From Phlebopus portentosus (Eukaryota > Basidiomycota > Agaricomycetes > Boletales > Boletinellaceae), in contig JAYXKI010000002.1 in NCBI GenBank assembly GCA_037892935.1, positions 1,612,001 to 1,676,000 of the forward strand: a DNA stretch of 64,000 nt, read 5' to 3'. Below, in pieces: positions 1 through 11,662 of the stretch. The position numbers and the translations under genes are program-made. The notes below the pieces were generated by a model. It searched no databases, was not told the DNA's origin, and worked only from the letters and a program-made list of their open reading frames with translations. Each line of letters begins with the position of its first letter. Position 1 is the first letter of the stretch.

Positions 1-1132
1 GCAAGGCGATACCCACGCGTGCGAAGGGACAGGGAGCACCCGCAGCTTTACTTAAATACCATACGGTTGTCCCACGTCGGAAGCACGTGGCGCGCTCCTT
101 AAGATTGCCATTCTCATCTCTGGCCATCTTGTCTTTGTGGCTCACGTTCCCACCGGTCCGTGAATAGAGCGCCGGGGCTAGAGCGTCATCCTTCGGTGTT
201 CCCGAAAGCACGTGACGTAATAAAAGTGGAAAGTCGTTCTGTTCTTCGCATCGATTGAGGTGTGATCGGATAAAGAATGTGATGGCTTGAGAAGCAGCAG
301 ACACACTAGAAGACAAGGCTGTCAATGAATCGATATGGTGAGACGCATATACTCACTTTTGACAGACAAGACCATATTGCAAAGACAGATCAGCCAGGTC
401 TTTGATAGTCATAGCGCGGTTGTTCTGCGGTAAAATGGACAGAGATTAGCATATGAGCATAGGCCGCGAGGCAAAGATTGGACAAATAACACTAATTAAT
501 GAAGCAAACATGATGAAACGATGGATGGGAAGCATCCGATTTATCCACGTGAGCGACTCATAGTAGATCTAACCCCTTTCCGAACAAAGAGATTATGGGA
601 TAAGGCGTTGCTTTGTGCACCGCACTGCAACGGCAACGGAACAAAAAAAAAGTAAAAGGTAAATACTGACCACCGACATCAATGCCCGCCCCATAGCAAG
701 AAAGACTTTGTTGTTCACATCATCGGGATGAAGAACGACATGCTTCGGCGGAAAGTCGATGACTTGCTGCTGTTCTTGCTGAGTGACTCCCACCTTCCAC
801 GCGTCCGTCTTCGCGGCTTTCTCTTTACCCGTATTCTGAGTATTCGCATTCGTGCTGGACGTCATACAGGCTAATGGGCGAATACGCCTCACCGAGGAAG
901 CAATAGCAGCGGAGGAAGCGGTATGTTCGGCGGCATCCCGACGACGCTGGGATTGTCGGCCCGTTGAGCCCGAAGTTGAGCGAGTTAGGACGGTCTGCGC
1001 ATCGCTTAGAAGCGGGGGAGAAGGGGACGGGTCCGAAAGTGGCGAGAGAGGTTCGAGCGGTGGCACAAAGCTAGGCGGAGATGCGGCAACGGAGGGTGGC
1101 TTGAATGAGAGTTGGGCGTGTCCAGTGTGCAT
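1..1132 (-). CDS. GDS1-type winged-helix domain protein, 3' part beyond window
   Basis: Three exons are visible: 671-1132, 424-357 and 305 to the window edge. Exon 1 encodes a Ser/Pro-rich disordered N-terminus and then the start of the domain (DVNNKVFLAMGRALMSV). Exon 2 continues it (NNRAMTIKDLADLSLQYGL). Exon 3 carries the rest, including LPLLLRHVLSGTPKD and FRRGTTVWYLSKAAGAPCPF. This arrangement is typical of the fungal Gds1 winged-helix family, thought to act in the nucleus as DNA-binding or chromatin-associated proteins. Splice joins keep the frame at both introns. The ATG at 1132 is the first in frame. The C-terminus and stop lie to the left of the window. Domain recognition is firm; the biochemical role is not known from the sequence. 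Confidence 0.8.
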
Positions 1133-1994
1133 TAAAAATTATATAATTGGAAATGGATTATTAACTGGTATTCGTGGATGATGGGTCGTGCACAGAGCTT
1201 GCTTGTTCGTCGTCGTCGTTGTCGTTGTCTTTGTGGAAGATGTCGGCCAGCGAGAGAGAGGAAGGAGGGCTTGAATTGAAAGGGAGGCAGCAAGGGAAGA
1301 GAGGAAGGGGCAAGTGTGAGTGGGAGAAGCTGAGATGAAGAGGAACGACAACAGAAAAGAGCCGTTGAATATCTTATGGGGTGGAGATTTCGATCTGTTC
1401 ACGGTACCCCTGCCACCGCACCGCAGCTCGGCTATAATTGACGAGTTGCCCATTAAGCAAGATGTGTCATCATTTTTATCTCCTCTTCATTTCACTTCCG
1501 GCCATCCCATCACCTTCCATCCATCCCACTACTAGCAGCACCCCTAGAGGTCGGACCCCGGTCAGCGCCTCGAACATCTCAGGCTCAGGAAGCCACGGCT
1601 GATCGGCATGAACCTTCCGGGACGTCACCTATGCCATCAGCAGCCGAAGTGGCCTGGCCTGCTTCTATTTTCATTTTTTTCATTTTTTTCCCTCCATTTC
1701 GAATCGCCTATCCCACACTTTACAGAAGACGGATTGACATTTCTTTACTCATCATTGTACAATACGAATCATTGTTTTAGAATACACAACATATGAAAGT
1801 TCAAACATCATCATCACCGTTCAGTCTTTAACTAAAGTAAAGTGGAGAATGGGGGGCATCAGAAGGAGCGCAAGTTACAGACAAGAAGGGCTATCAACAA
1901 TCAACGCCGCGCTAGAACACCCGCCGCTGATCGTCATACCGACCAGAAATTCTTCATATCGAAAAGAAAAAAGTGCGAGCAAGCCTGCCCTAAA
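1133..1994. other. Intergenic region, presumed promoter/5' UTR of the GDS1-like gene
   Basis: About 860 bases separate the stop of the gene upstream on the minus strand from the GDS1-like start. Short open frames occur on both strands, but none has a recognisable domain or joins to another exon. Bases about 1203-1235 are a GTC/GTT-rich simple stretch and 1660-1690 is T-rich. I see no RNA gene or repeat here. Confidence 0.5.
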
Positions 1995-3383
1995 CTAATA
2001 TTGACAGCTCACAAGCAGCACGTTCAATCCCGTCTCTTTTACCCAGTTTAATTTCGCCTTTCGTCCATTCTTGCCGCGTAAATCCCTCACCAACGCACCG
2101 CGACTCGGTCGCATCGCACTTCGCAGTGCATCAAGACCCTGTTCCCGCAGCGCAAGATAATCCTTGACATTCAGGAAGGCATGACTCTTGAGCAATGCCT
2201 TTGCTGCGCTCAGACTGCCCGGCAGTGTACGCTCCGGACCAGCAGTCGACACTATTCCCAACTCCACAATAAGAGCTTGCAGGAATGTCAATCGCGATGC
2301 TCTCGAAGTGTAGTAATCCGGGTTCTCAATAAAAGCGTTCATAAACTTTACCGCCTCCTCGTATGCTATGCCAAGCAAGCGGTCGGCTTCTGTCGTCTGT
2401 TGAACAAGTAGAGACTGAGGTGGCAGTACGACGTCGCCGTTTTCGGACACGTCGTCGACAATAGAACGCATACCCAGGCCGCGAGGAGTAGATGGTGCCG
2501 TAGAGGGTGCTGATTGCGCCAATTGTGGAGTCGCGTCATTCTTCTTTGTCCTGTTCTTGTTCTTTCCCTTCTTTGGCTTCTTCTTGTCCGGGCTGCCCGA
2601 ATCTGCAATAGCGGATTTTCCAGGTGTGATTAACTTGGTAGGACTGGGAGATGTGTCAGGAGATAGGTCAGGAGATGGGTAAGAGCGCGCAGCGGTGTGG
2701 ATGGTGGTACCCGGATTGTTCGCAGGTAAAAGCGTCCCAGGCACTGAAGCACCTCTTGCTTTCCGACCTCGTTTCTGTTTCTTCTGGCTGCGTTGCTCCC
2801 GGGGACTTGGTGTAGAACTCTGAACTATGTGCGAAGCTTCAGTTACGGGTCTTGAGCGCAGACGAGCAGGAGTCCCATCAATCCTAACGCGGTTCATCTG
2901 TTCCTCCAGACCGTTCACGTCATCCGCCCAGGACTCCTTGACCGGCTGCAGCTTTGTCTTGGGTTCGCGAGGCGCAGTCGGCGTTGGCAACGGGGGCTCG
3001 CTCTTCGTTGCCCTATGTCCGCGTCCACGAGGTCGAAGACGCTGCGCACTCGGCAATGGCGTCCATTTTCTCGATCCAGCATCGCCGCGCTCCAATACGA
3101 AGTCTGCCTGAAAGGGGACGCTGTTCGAATGACCTCGAGCATTGTTCGTGCTGTCGTTATTTTCAATATAATGATCCTGGTGGCGGATATTGACTGGATT
3201 AGCCTGCTTATCCTCAGTAAAGTCGGGCGAAGTAGATGCATCGCTGGACTGTGAGGACACAGGATACACGATCTCGTCATCATCAGGCACCGCGGGCGAC
3301 ATGTGTGCTGGCGTAACAGTCCGCGCCAAGAGAGCTGCGCGACCAGAGCCGACGGCCGAATTAACAATCATGCTGTTCGTCAT
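1995..3383 (-). CDS. Conserved basidiomycete protein, basic disordered N-terminus, helical C-terminal domain
   Basis: A single uninterrupted frame of about 460 residues if translation starts at the ATG at 3383; the frame remains open further upstream to about 3569 but that part looks like 5' UTR. The first two thirds are low-complexity, rich in Ser/Pro/Thr, with basic clusters such as SQKKQKRGRKARG and DKKKPKKGKNKNRTKKN that resemble nuclear or nucleolar targeting signals. The last roughly 130 residues look folded and helical, containing ADRLLGIAYEEAVKFM, LTFLQALIVELGI, SLSAAKALLKSHAFLNVKDY and KLNWVKETGLNVLLV. I do not recognise a named domain, though the C-terminal block looks like a conserved family of unknown function. 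Function unknown. Confidence 0.65.
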   Translation of the reverse strand: MTNSMIVNSAVGSGRAALLARTVTPAHMSPAVPDDDEIVYPVSSQSSDASTSPDFTEDKQANPVNIRHQDHYIENNDSTNNARGHSNSVPFQADFVLERGDAGSRKWTPLPSAQRLRPRGRGHRATKSEPPLPTPTAPREPKTKLQPVKESWADDVNGLEEQMNRVRIDGTPARLRSRPVTEASHIVQSSTPSPREQRSQKKQKRGRKARGASVPGTLLPANNPGTTIHTAARSYPSPDLSPDTSPSPTKLITPGKSAIADSGSPDKKKPKKGKNKNRTKKNDATPQLAQSAPSTAPSTPRGLGMRSIVDDVSENGDVVLPPQSLLVQQTTEADRLLGIAYEEAVKFMNAFIENPDYYTSRASRLTFLQALIVELGIVSTAGPERTLPGSLSAAKALLKSHAFLNVKDYLALREQGLDALRSAMRPSRGALVRDLRGKNGRKAKLNWVKETGLNVLLVSCQY

Positions 3384-4647
3384 CGTCTCGAATGATAGTG
3401 GGCTGATAAAATACGAATTATGAAATTGAGAGAGCGGCGTTCGACCCGTAAGGTGATAGTTTAGGTTGTGAGTGTGCGCGGGTGAGCAGTATGTGTATCG
3501 CAATATCGAGTCACGCTGGGCAATAACGTAATGAACACCAGTTAGGACCCAACTAAACAAATTCTTCAAGTGGACACACCAATGTAGGTCAATAGAACTG
3601 GTTATTTACCAACCTTATCGTATCGCAGTAAAGATCGGTGATGTACAAACGTGTGGGGGGTTGTGTGAATGCGTTTACGGCGTGTGCACAAACGTCAGAT
3701 AAACAAAAGAGTGACTTTCTCCAAAGTCGGCTCCGATAACGAGTCAAGCACTAGACTAGAGGAATACTGGAAGCACGGGACTCAATCCTCGCTCAGCTTA
3801 AAGGGTGCTGTAATGCGCGGGAGAGTCGACCTGTGCCGAGGGCAACCTGTAAACATATCCGAGACAATAGTCGTTAGTACTACTGATCAACAGTGATAGA
3901 ATCAGCGCGCCATGGTGCGCCGCCATAGAAGCAAACATTGACATCGGTCGGTGAGGAAAACCGCTCTTACCTGATCGTAATTGTCGTCGTTCGAAGGGAA
4001 CTGATAGTGGGACAGCTGTCTCACCAAGATATCACACTCGCCTGTGCGAGTCGAGCTCTCGTTCCCGGATCAAATCAACGGATCGCGCGCGATCCAGTCG
4101 ATGAACACGAAACGAATTAAGGTGTACAAAGTAAAGAAAAGGACCCGACAATCGATTTAGGTCCTACTGGGAAAAAGCTATTGTGATAGAAAGCGAATAG
4201 TATATGTATGTATGTGTGAGAGTATACAAGACAAGAGTAGCGACGAAAAGTATGAGCTAAGGAACGGCTGCGCTGAGACCAGCTTGTGCGGGAGCAAGGG
4301 CTGAGGGCTGAAGGCAGCGCTGGCTCTTGGCCACGACGTGCGGGGCAGGCAGAACGGGGGATGCGGACGAAGGAAAGGTAGTGCTCGAGGGAAAGAGCTA
4401 GAGCTAGACTAGACTCAATGCTGACTGTGTCGCTACGCACGGCCGGCGGCTATTTCCGTAACTTTGTTTCATTATCCCATCAAAAATCGTATCCACTCTA
4501 TTTCTCTCAATCCAAGAGAGATGGTAACTAGACCAGTATATAGATGGCGTTGCTATGCGGAACTATCCATACGAGTTCATAGATAGAAATCACAGCATAA
4601 AAAGACGGAAGCATCAAATTACATGATTGCAAAGAATTGACCGCTGT
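3384..4647. other. Intergenic gap without a supported gene
   Basis: About 1.26 kb between two minus-strand genes. Short frames on the plus strand (3669-3896) and minus strand (4117-4440) have no domain, no coding-like extension through introns and no sign of conservation. The stretch near 4198-4215 is a TATG/TGTA-rich simple sequence. The region probably holds the 5' leader and promoter of the gene ending at 1995 and the 3' UTR of the gene ending at 4648. Confidence 0.45.
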
Positions 4648-6899
4648 TTACTTTTGGCTAACCTTCCAATACACCAAACTGGATCCCCATCCTGCAACAG
4701 CACGCTGCTCAACGTCCACATTCGTCTTCCATCGGCGGCCTTGTAAATCCTGGACTTCCTTCGCCCGCCGTTTCAATAACATCATCCGGCCTTTGTCGAC
4801 TGCTGAGCCGCCGGTATCCTCGGTCTTCACTATATCGACGTTAGGACCTCCGCCTCCAGGTAGCCCAGGTAATTCGAGAGTCGCTGGAGTAGCAAGACTA
4901 GCTCGTTTCCCATTACCAAGTTGGTGTTCCCGGTTGGCACCCCATACAAGTAAGTCACGACCGCCTCCTGCAGAGACTCCTGGGCCGGCACGCGCAAGCG
5001 TATCCAGTGTAAGAAGCACATGTCCCGCTGGTGAGATCGAAATTGCGTAAGGGACAATTGGCTGCAAGTTCTGCGCGTTCTCGCTGACTAAACGAATCGA
5101 ATACCTCAATCCCAGAGTTTGAGGAGCATGCAAAGAACTACACTTACATTCCAACAAGCCACTGACTGCTCTTACTCGTGAAGGTTGGCCCTGTGCAGTA
5201 GTATACATTCCGTTCCCGAGTCCGCCCCATTGACCCATCCCACAGCCAAGCAGGTCGGTCGAAGGCATGAAGCTTCCATCGCTCCGCTCAACAGTAAAAA
5301 AAGTAAGGTCTCCGCCTATATACGAGACGAATCAATGAAGATTGATACTCCAAGAATCCAAAGCACAAAATAGGCCAACCCGTATTAATGTCGACGCATT
5401 GCGATCGGGTGCCCGCCGAAGTGCTCTTCGAAAAGACGACCTCCGTTGGGATGACGATCGTATCGACAGTAACAGTCGACCCGAGACCAAGTTGGCTTAA
5501 ATGTCACCGCAAAGATCAGAATTGTTAATCCTACATCTATAACAAGGAAGTTCTCACCCATATTCGTTGGCGCCCCAAGCCAAGACCCTTCCTTCTGCTT
5601 CCGTTCGCACAAAGCTGGACCGCGCACCTGCAACGGCCTGCGCCATTCGTACGCCCTTCAAAGAAGGGACTTCATACAAACGATCGCAATATCGAATGTT
5701 CGGCTTTTCCGGCTCAGACGGAGCAGACTCTTCTTCCAGCTCTTCTGCTGTAGGTGCAACAATGCGTTTAGTTCGAGAAATGTTTGCATATGGGTCAGCG
5801 ACTGCTTTCGGAACGAGATCCACCGCTATTCGGTCCGTCGAGCCAGAACCTGAATCTTTTGGAAGTGAAACCCTGCGAATCCCAAGTTGACCATAGGAAT
5901 TGGCATTTTTTGACAGAGGGTGCGCGAACGTGCGACCTTTTGAAGTTAGAGCTAGAAGGTGCTCGTTTCCCGCTGATATTGAGATGAACCTTTCAAATGA
6001 TAATTAATACCGTCATTATTAGATGAGACCAATAGCTTGCTTCTCGCCCCAATCAAGTCTCTGATCCGCTTCAAGCTGAACGTAGTCTTTCTTCTCTTCA
6101 CTTGAGCCCCAGCTGAGCGGGTTCCACGAAGATCCACTGGATTGTTTACCGGCATCTTGCTGTAAATCCGAAGAAAGAACATAAATCTTCCCGGAAGACG
6201 AGAGTGCGAATATACGGGAAGGAGCAGCTTCCACACTGACAATATCCTACGCATAGAATTAGAACTTGAGTGAAAAAAAAAAGTCCTCTACTGTTTTGCA
6301 TACCTTTCCTGAAAGAGCCAAAGACGGTCCCTTACTCTGTGTGTTCCATTGGTACACATCGCCACGAGCATCAACGCAGACTCCGTGTCTCTCATGTAAA
6401 GCCAGATCCCTCAGCGCGACATCCTTCAACCACGGAACGCTTGTCGGCACTCGAAACCCCTCCACCTCAGGTTGAGTTGGCGATATCAATCCATCTCTAA
6501 TCGCATTATTAGCATTCATTCAAGCAAAAATATCCGAGACAGGGAAGTGAAAAAAGGGTACCTGTTTGACCCCCATGCCAGCGCAAGCAGATGCTCATCG
6601 TCCCATATAACCGAAGCTAATTCAGCGGCCTTCCTCTTGGGTCTCGGGGCCTCTGGTGCAGCTTCATTGAGCACAGGGTTTACTTTCGCATAGGAATAGA
6701 CCAGAGCGGCTGCAGTGACGCTTCCCGCCAATCCAGCCAACGGTAATCTGAAGTCTACACGGCTTGATCCAGAGCGAGCTCGATTCGTGTTTGAAGAGCT
6801 AGTATGAGTATGAGCTCGCGCTTTGGTAGCAATACGTCCAGAACATCGTGCAGGAGGTGTTTTCTGGACACGAGCAATCCGGGAAGTCTGGCGCAACAT
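4648..6899 (-). CDS. FMP25: Mitochondrial RCC1-repeat protein, Fmp25 family
   Basis: Six exons (6899-6562, 6496-6304, 6246-6041, 5989-5558, 5495-5380, 5315-4648) sum to 1953 nt, 650 residues, with frame kept at every junction. The N-terminus MLRQTSRIARVQKTPPAR is a plausible mitochondrial presequence. It is followed by one predicted membrane segment (LAGLAGSVTAAALVYSYA) and then RCC1-like beta-propeller blades, for example LLALAWGSNR, ISAGNEHLLALTSKGRTF, GRVLAWGANEYGQLGLG and DLLVWGANREHQLGNG. Yeast Fmp25 is a mitochondrial membrane protein implicated in complex III assembly; this ortholog probably works at the inner membrane. The intron at 5990-6040 uses a GC donor. The start lies only 55 bases downstream of the stop of the preceding F-box-like gene. 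The family call is strong. Confidence 0.88.
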
Positions 6900-6954
6900 T
6901 AGAGACACCGCGAAGAATGGCTCAACGAATGATCTGCGCTGCATTTCCATATCC

Positions 6955-8728
6955 TTACTCCTTCGGCATTGTCCGGACAGACTTTCGGACTGGGAACAAA
7001 ATATATCCTATGCACATACGCTTAAGAGAAGTATACAAGAGAGTGCTGAAAAGTAGATAATCGGCAGAGAAACAAGAAGGCTTGTGGTACAATGGAATGC
7101 AGTATTCAAGACCTCGTGCAGTAGAATCCAAACAAACTCTGCGGGTAAACAGGAATAAGGTAGTAAATAAAAAACGATGGAAAACGAACACGCGGCGGCT
7201 CAGTCGCCTAGGCGAGAGTGATGGAGGTTCCCGAAAGCAGCGTATTGGATATGCTGTCAAGATCAGCTTGAGGTGGATGGTTGCCGATGAACATGATATA
7301 ATCGAATAATCCAACCCATATGCCTCCTGCATCGCCCGCAGTTTGAGGAGCTTTCCAAGTAAATACATAAGTGGCTCACGAGGGCAATTGCGGAATATCA
7401 TAGTTCGTAAAGTTACCGGAAGATCATGTTTCTCGCCGGATGGGTATTCCACGTGCCCATTGCTCGTCGGCGCGTCAGCGGAAAGAGAGATGGACAACGT
7501 TTCAATTGAGCAACTTGCATAATGGATTGCATTAGCCAGGACCTGGAGTTGTAAGCTCGCAGCGAGACCCGAAAGATCCAGCTTAAGCGTCTTTAAGCCT
7601 ATACCACAAAGCGTTGGCCAAACCGGATCCAGTGCCGTCGCTGAGGCCCATGAATCAAGCTTTATAGTTGCGAACATCTCCCTATCGTGAATGAGCAACC
7701 CACTGACCAGCAGTTCGTCGAGTATTGCTCCGGTTTCTTCGGGTTTGCTTTGAATACAAAGGACGAGCTTCTTAAGGGACTGTTGATGGACGACGAACGA
7801 TACGAGGTAACGGGCAGACCAGCGCGCAAAATAACCAAGAGTGAGATCGAATTCAGTCAAATTTGCCCCGATACCATCGATTTGGTAAATGTTCGACAGG
7901 AGTAGACGTCTGAGTCTTGGCGCTTGAATACGTGCAATAGACAGTCTTTCGCCTCTGACAAAATTGCTGTGGATTTCCAGGGATCGGAGCTTTACCATAT
8001 TCAGTGAATAGACACCCTTGAGAATAGATCTCTCTGAATTCGGATCGGCTAGGTGATCCTCGAGGTGCACGGCCATAGTTCGCAATCGCGTCGAATGAGG
8101 AATAATAAGGTCGTAAACATCGGAATCGAGGATATCCCTTTCAAATACATCCAAATGTAACTCCTTGTCCTTGCTTCTCTCGAGCTGTAACTTGAGAAGA
8201 GAGTTGTTCTTCGAACTCGCAGATGTCCAGAATTCCGGAGTGGACTGGACAACGTCCCGAAAATATCGGGAGACGGATTGCAATGCGAGTGCGCGTTTCA
8301 GGTCGAATTTGTTTGTTTGTACATCGAGCATCGAACGATACAGTATGTCTTGAACAGTTTCCATAGGGAGAGAAAGCAATCCAAAATGGACGAGCTTTGC
8401 TTTCATCGTTGGAATAAAGGCTTCTGCAGCCGCGGCAAGCAAGGCCGATGCTTCCATGATCTTCTGAAGTTCTTGAAGGCCATCACGTATCCTAGCTAGG
8501 TTGGCCGCCGGAGATTCCGTCCCGTTTGGCTTCCATCTGAAGTAGGCAGATTAATATTAATACCTGGCCGTACATGAGAATCGGGTTATCGAGTGCCACT
8601 CACGAGTCAATTTTTCCTGCGTTGAAAAATACACCCTCCGGGGTGTTTGCGGCATTCAGGCGAGAGATCGCACCTTGCAACAGTCCAACGGCTTCCGGAT
8701 TGATGTCCAGTCGAAGCTCTCGCTGCAT
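6955..8728 (-). CDS. F-box-like / leucine-rich-repeat-type protein
   Basis: Exon 1 (8728-8604, from MQRELRLDINPEAV) joins exon 2 starting at 8536 through a serine codon split by the intron, giving GKIDSWKPNGTESPAANLAR. An F-box-like segment follows (LLSLPMETVQDILYRSML through ALALQSVSRYFRDVVQSTPEFW), then about 300 residues of irregular repeats rich in leucine, such as LRSLEIHSNFVRG and LKTLKLDLSGLAASLQLQVL. Agaricomycetes carry large families of such proteins, usually taken as SCF ubiquitin-ligase substrate adaptors; the substrate is unknown. The last 100 or so residues, downstream of about 7300, have an odd Phe/Arg-rich composition and may be 3' UTR read through in place of an unseen intron or an earlier stop. 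Confidence 0.65.
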
Positions 8729-9223
8729 TGTGTGTTGCCTGTCGCGAACCAACACGAGGATACAATCGGGTTGTGATGTCGGAGTTTGTATTATCAAGTC
8801 ACGCTGAATCAGACAAAAAAGTAATCACCTTAAATTGACGTGGGTGAGTAATAGACACATCAAGCTACCAACAAAAACCTCGAAAGCGGAAACGCGGGAT
8901 AAAACACAAACGTGGCAAGAAAAAATCGAGCTATACATGCAAGAGTTAGAAGATTCAAAGCAGAGTGTAACACGGAACAAGGAACGAAGCTAGTATACAG
9001 AGCTAATTAAATCCAGATAGCCATGCCAGATGCGGGGATTAAGTGCATTCTTGTTCGTTGAAATGCTTGTCATTTGGTGAATGTCGTCAGATTTGTTTGT
9101 GGGCCAGGGCAACCGGGAAGGAAAATATCGATGTCTAAGGCCACCGTCTGTCCCTCGGAGTCAGTCTAATCACGTTGTCCTTAAGATCAAGTAGGCAATC
9201 AGCCTACGTCCACCGTCGTATCT
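8729..9223. other. Intergenic region between F-box-like and BCS1-like genes
   Basis: About 500 bases holding the 5' leader of the F-box-like gene and the 3' UTR of the BCS1-like gene, both on the minus strand. No gene, repeat or RNA structure is apparent. Confidence 0.5.
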
Positions 9224-11662
9224 TCAGTAATCCCTCTCGTCTCCGTCATTCTTTTCTTCGAGAATGTTCTCTGCGACAGCCGATGATGTCGTGTCATTCA
9301 CCTTTTCCCTTTCCTCCTTCTCTTTTTTCTCCCTCTCCTCCTTCTCCTTGCGCTCTTTCTCGACTTTCTCCCTAGCCTCACGCTCTCGTCTCGAACGGAT
9401 CTCCTTTCTGCGCTGCTCCTTCTATCGCCAAAGAAAAATTTGTTAGAACGTCCAGCAAGAAAGATAAAAGATTCTATCTCACCTCAAGCTTCTCCTTTAT
9501 CTCTCTTGCTTCACGCTCTCTCTGCAAACGTTCACGGAGCTCACGTTCCGATTGCACCCATGCTTTCGCACCTTCTGCAGCAGTCTCGGGTCGTGACTTG
9601 TTCTTCAGGAGATCTATAAAAAAATTGAATATCAAATCGAACACAAAAATACCGTGTAAGATACTTACAACCCTGCAACGCAGCCACACTGAACTCGTCC
9701 TTCGGGATCGAATCTGCGAACTGCTTTGCAAGACGACTCAACGTTGCCCTATCAAGGGGGCGCGCAGAGTGAGAAGCAGAGGCAATTTCCGGATCAGGAG
9801 GCGGCGGAAGATATGCTGTATTCTGAGAACCAAAGCCAGTACGAGGCGGAGAAGACGACTCAGGCTTCATCGACGGTGTGCCTACCGATGATACACTGCT
9901 GGAAGAAGTATTCATCGAGAACGACGAGATGTCCGAAAGAGAGCCGGAGCCAGACGACGCAGTGGTGGTGGGTGTGCCCGGTACACTTGGCAAACTAATG
10001 CCATCTAGCTCGCCCTCACGCTCAATGATAGCTTCAGCTTCATCTTCTGCACAAGGGAAGAAGTTGCGGAACAGAGCCTCAGCTTGCCATGGGCTCGCGT
10101 TCTTAAACTCGATCCAGACATCCATACGACCCGGTCTCGACAAGGCCGGATCCAGCCTCTCAAGATGATTCGTTGTTGCAAAGAGGATACGACCCTCCGA
10201 TGCGGCCACACCATCAAGCGCATTGAGAAGCCCCGACAGTGACAGCGTGTTCACTTCCGAGAGCTGATCATCCTTCTTGTTCTTTTTCTTGCTCTTTCCA
10301 TTCTCGTCATCACTTTCCTCATCGTCGGAGTCATCCTTCTTGTCCGATGAGTTTGTTGAGCGCTTCCTGCTTCCCGGAGCACCCGTAGAAGCGGAGTCAC
10401 GAGACGTCGAGCGTGTGAAAGCAGCATCGAGATCCTCAAGAAGCACGATACAACGCGCTGGAACGCGGCCCATGAGCGTGGTTAAAGTCGAGTCGTTCAT
10501 CCACGATGCCGACAGAGACACGACATAGATATCAAGCATGAGAGCACCTGCAATCGCATGGATTAGCGAGGACTTGCCAGAGCCAGGGACACCGTGCAGA
10601 AGATAGCCTCTCCGGAAGGGAATTCCGCGGTCTGCATACCACTAATTAAACGTATATCCACATTCAGCAAATTCCGTGTACTTCGAAATCCTAGGACACT
10701 AAACAGACCTTCTCTGATCTCAAGAAATCCCGGGTATCCGCGAGGAGCATTTCTTTCACACCAGGCTCCAGGACAATTGATGCCATTGGGCGTTTATGGC
10801 GCGAGTCCGTCCAGCGCCACGACCCGTGAGCGTCGGCAAAGTAGATTTGTATCCGATGTACGGCCTCGGCCTCGTATTCGCGCTTTGCCTGGAGCACAAG
10901 CTGTTTAAGGACGTTGTTGTTCCGCGCTACGACGCTATGAATGCAAATAATTGGATCAGCCAATGCCGCGCGAAGATCAAACACAGCCAAATACAACGGC
11001 GTGACCGGGCGGCCGGAAGAGTGATCCGGACTTGACGAGCGCGAGAGGCTCACCTAATTGAGAGGACTTCCATGTCACTGTCTTTGTTTCTCGATCGACG
11101 TACCCTCAACCAGTGACCGCGGTAATAAATTGTATGTGTGCTGTCAAACGTCGGCTGGAAGACAACTCGTGTCTTTGCCATGCCCGGCGTGAGATCTTCC
11201 GATTCGGTAGGCTCACCATCCTCGAAGTCATCGTCTCCGAACGAATTATCGCCGAGTGAACCCGACATCATGCCTGGCGAGACCGTTCTCGTAGTCGTCT
11301 CAAACTCTCTGCAGCGTTGCCACTCGGGTCGCTTCGACAGCCACAGCATGAGCCAGTCATACGGGTAATCCTCTTCAGAGAAGTGGGCAGTAAGGAAGAA
11401 TGCTATACAATAAGTTTATCAACTGGCTATGACATTCCCGAGCGCAGTAATGACATACAGTTCACGAATGACGACCTATGAGTAAGACAGGTGAGCGTGG
11501 GAGAGGTGAGGGCTACAGGTGAGGAACGTACCATGCTGAACCCGACACACGACGAGCAGTCTCGACTGCACCGCCGAGGACAACAAGTTTCATGCCATCA
11601 ACGACGCTATTGCCGGCGACGGTGCCGACGAGCGGAGAGACAAGGGACTTCAAAGCGTCCAT
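9224..11662 (-). CDS. BCS1-like AAA ATPase with expanded low-complexity insertions
   Basis: The start at 11662 begins MDALKSLVSPLVGTVAGNSVVDG, with a hydrophobic stretch (MKLVVLGGAV) typical of the BCS1 N-terminal membrane anchor. Exons 11662-11532, 11475-11459 (17 nt), 11402-11054 and then from about 10936 downward are frame-consistent. The BCS1 N-terminal domain (FLTAHFSEEDYPYDWLMLWL) precedes the AAA module with Walker A GVPGSGKSSLIHAIAG and Walker B CIVLLEDLDAAF. Sensor and arginine-finger regions are recognisable in LFATTNHLERLDPALSRPGRMD. BCS1 in mitochondria inserts the Rieske protein into complex III. Agaricomycetes have many BCS1-like paralogs, and this one carries an acidic/basic insertion (DDSDDEESDDENGKSKKKNKK) after Walker B, a Ser-rich spacer and a charged coiled-coil tail ending GDERDY. 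It is probably a paralog, not the canonical assembly factor. Confidence 0.82.

Noticed and set aside
4117..4440. Minus-strand frame with a Leu/Ser-rich product between the first two complete genes
   Set aside because: It ends in a region of simple repeats, has no domain and no plausible splice partners.
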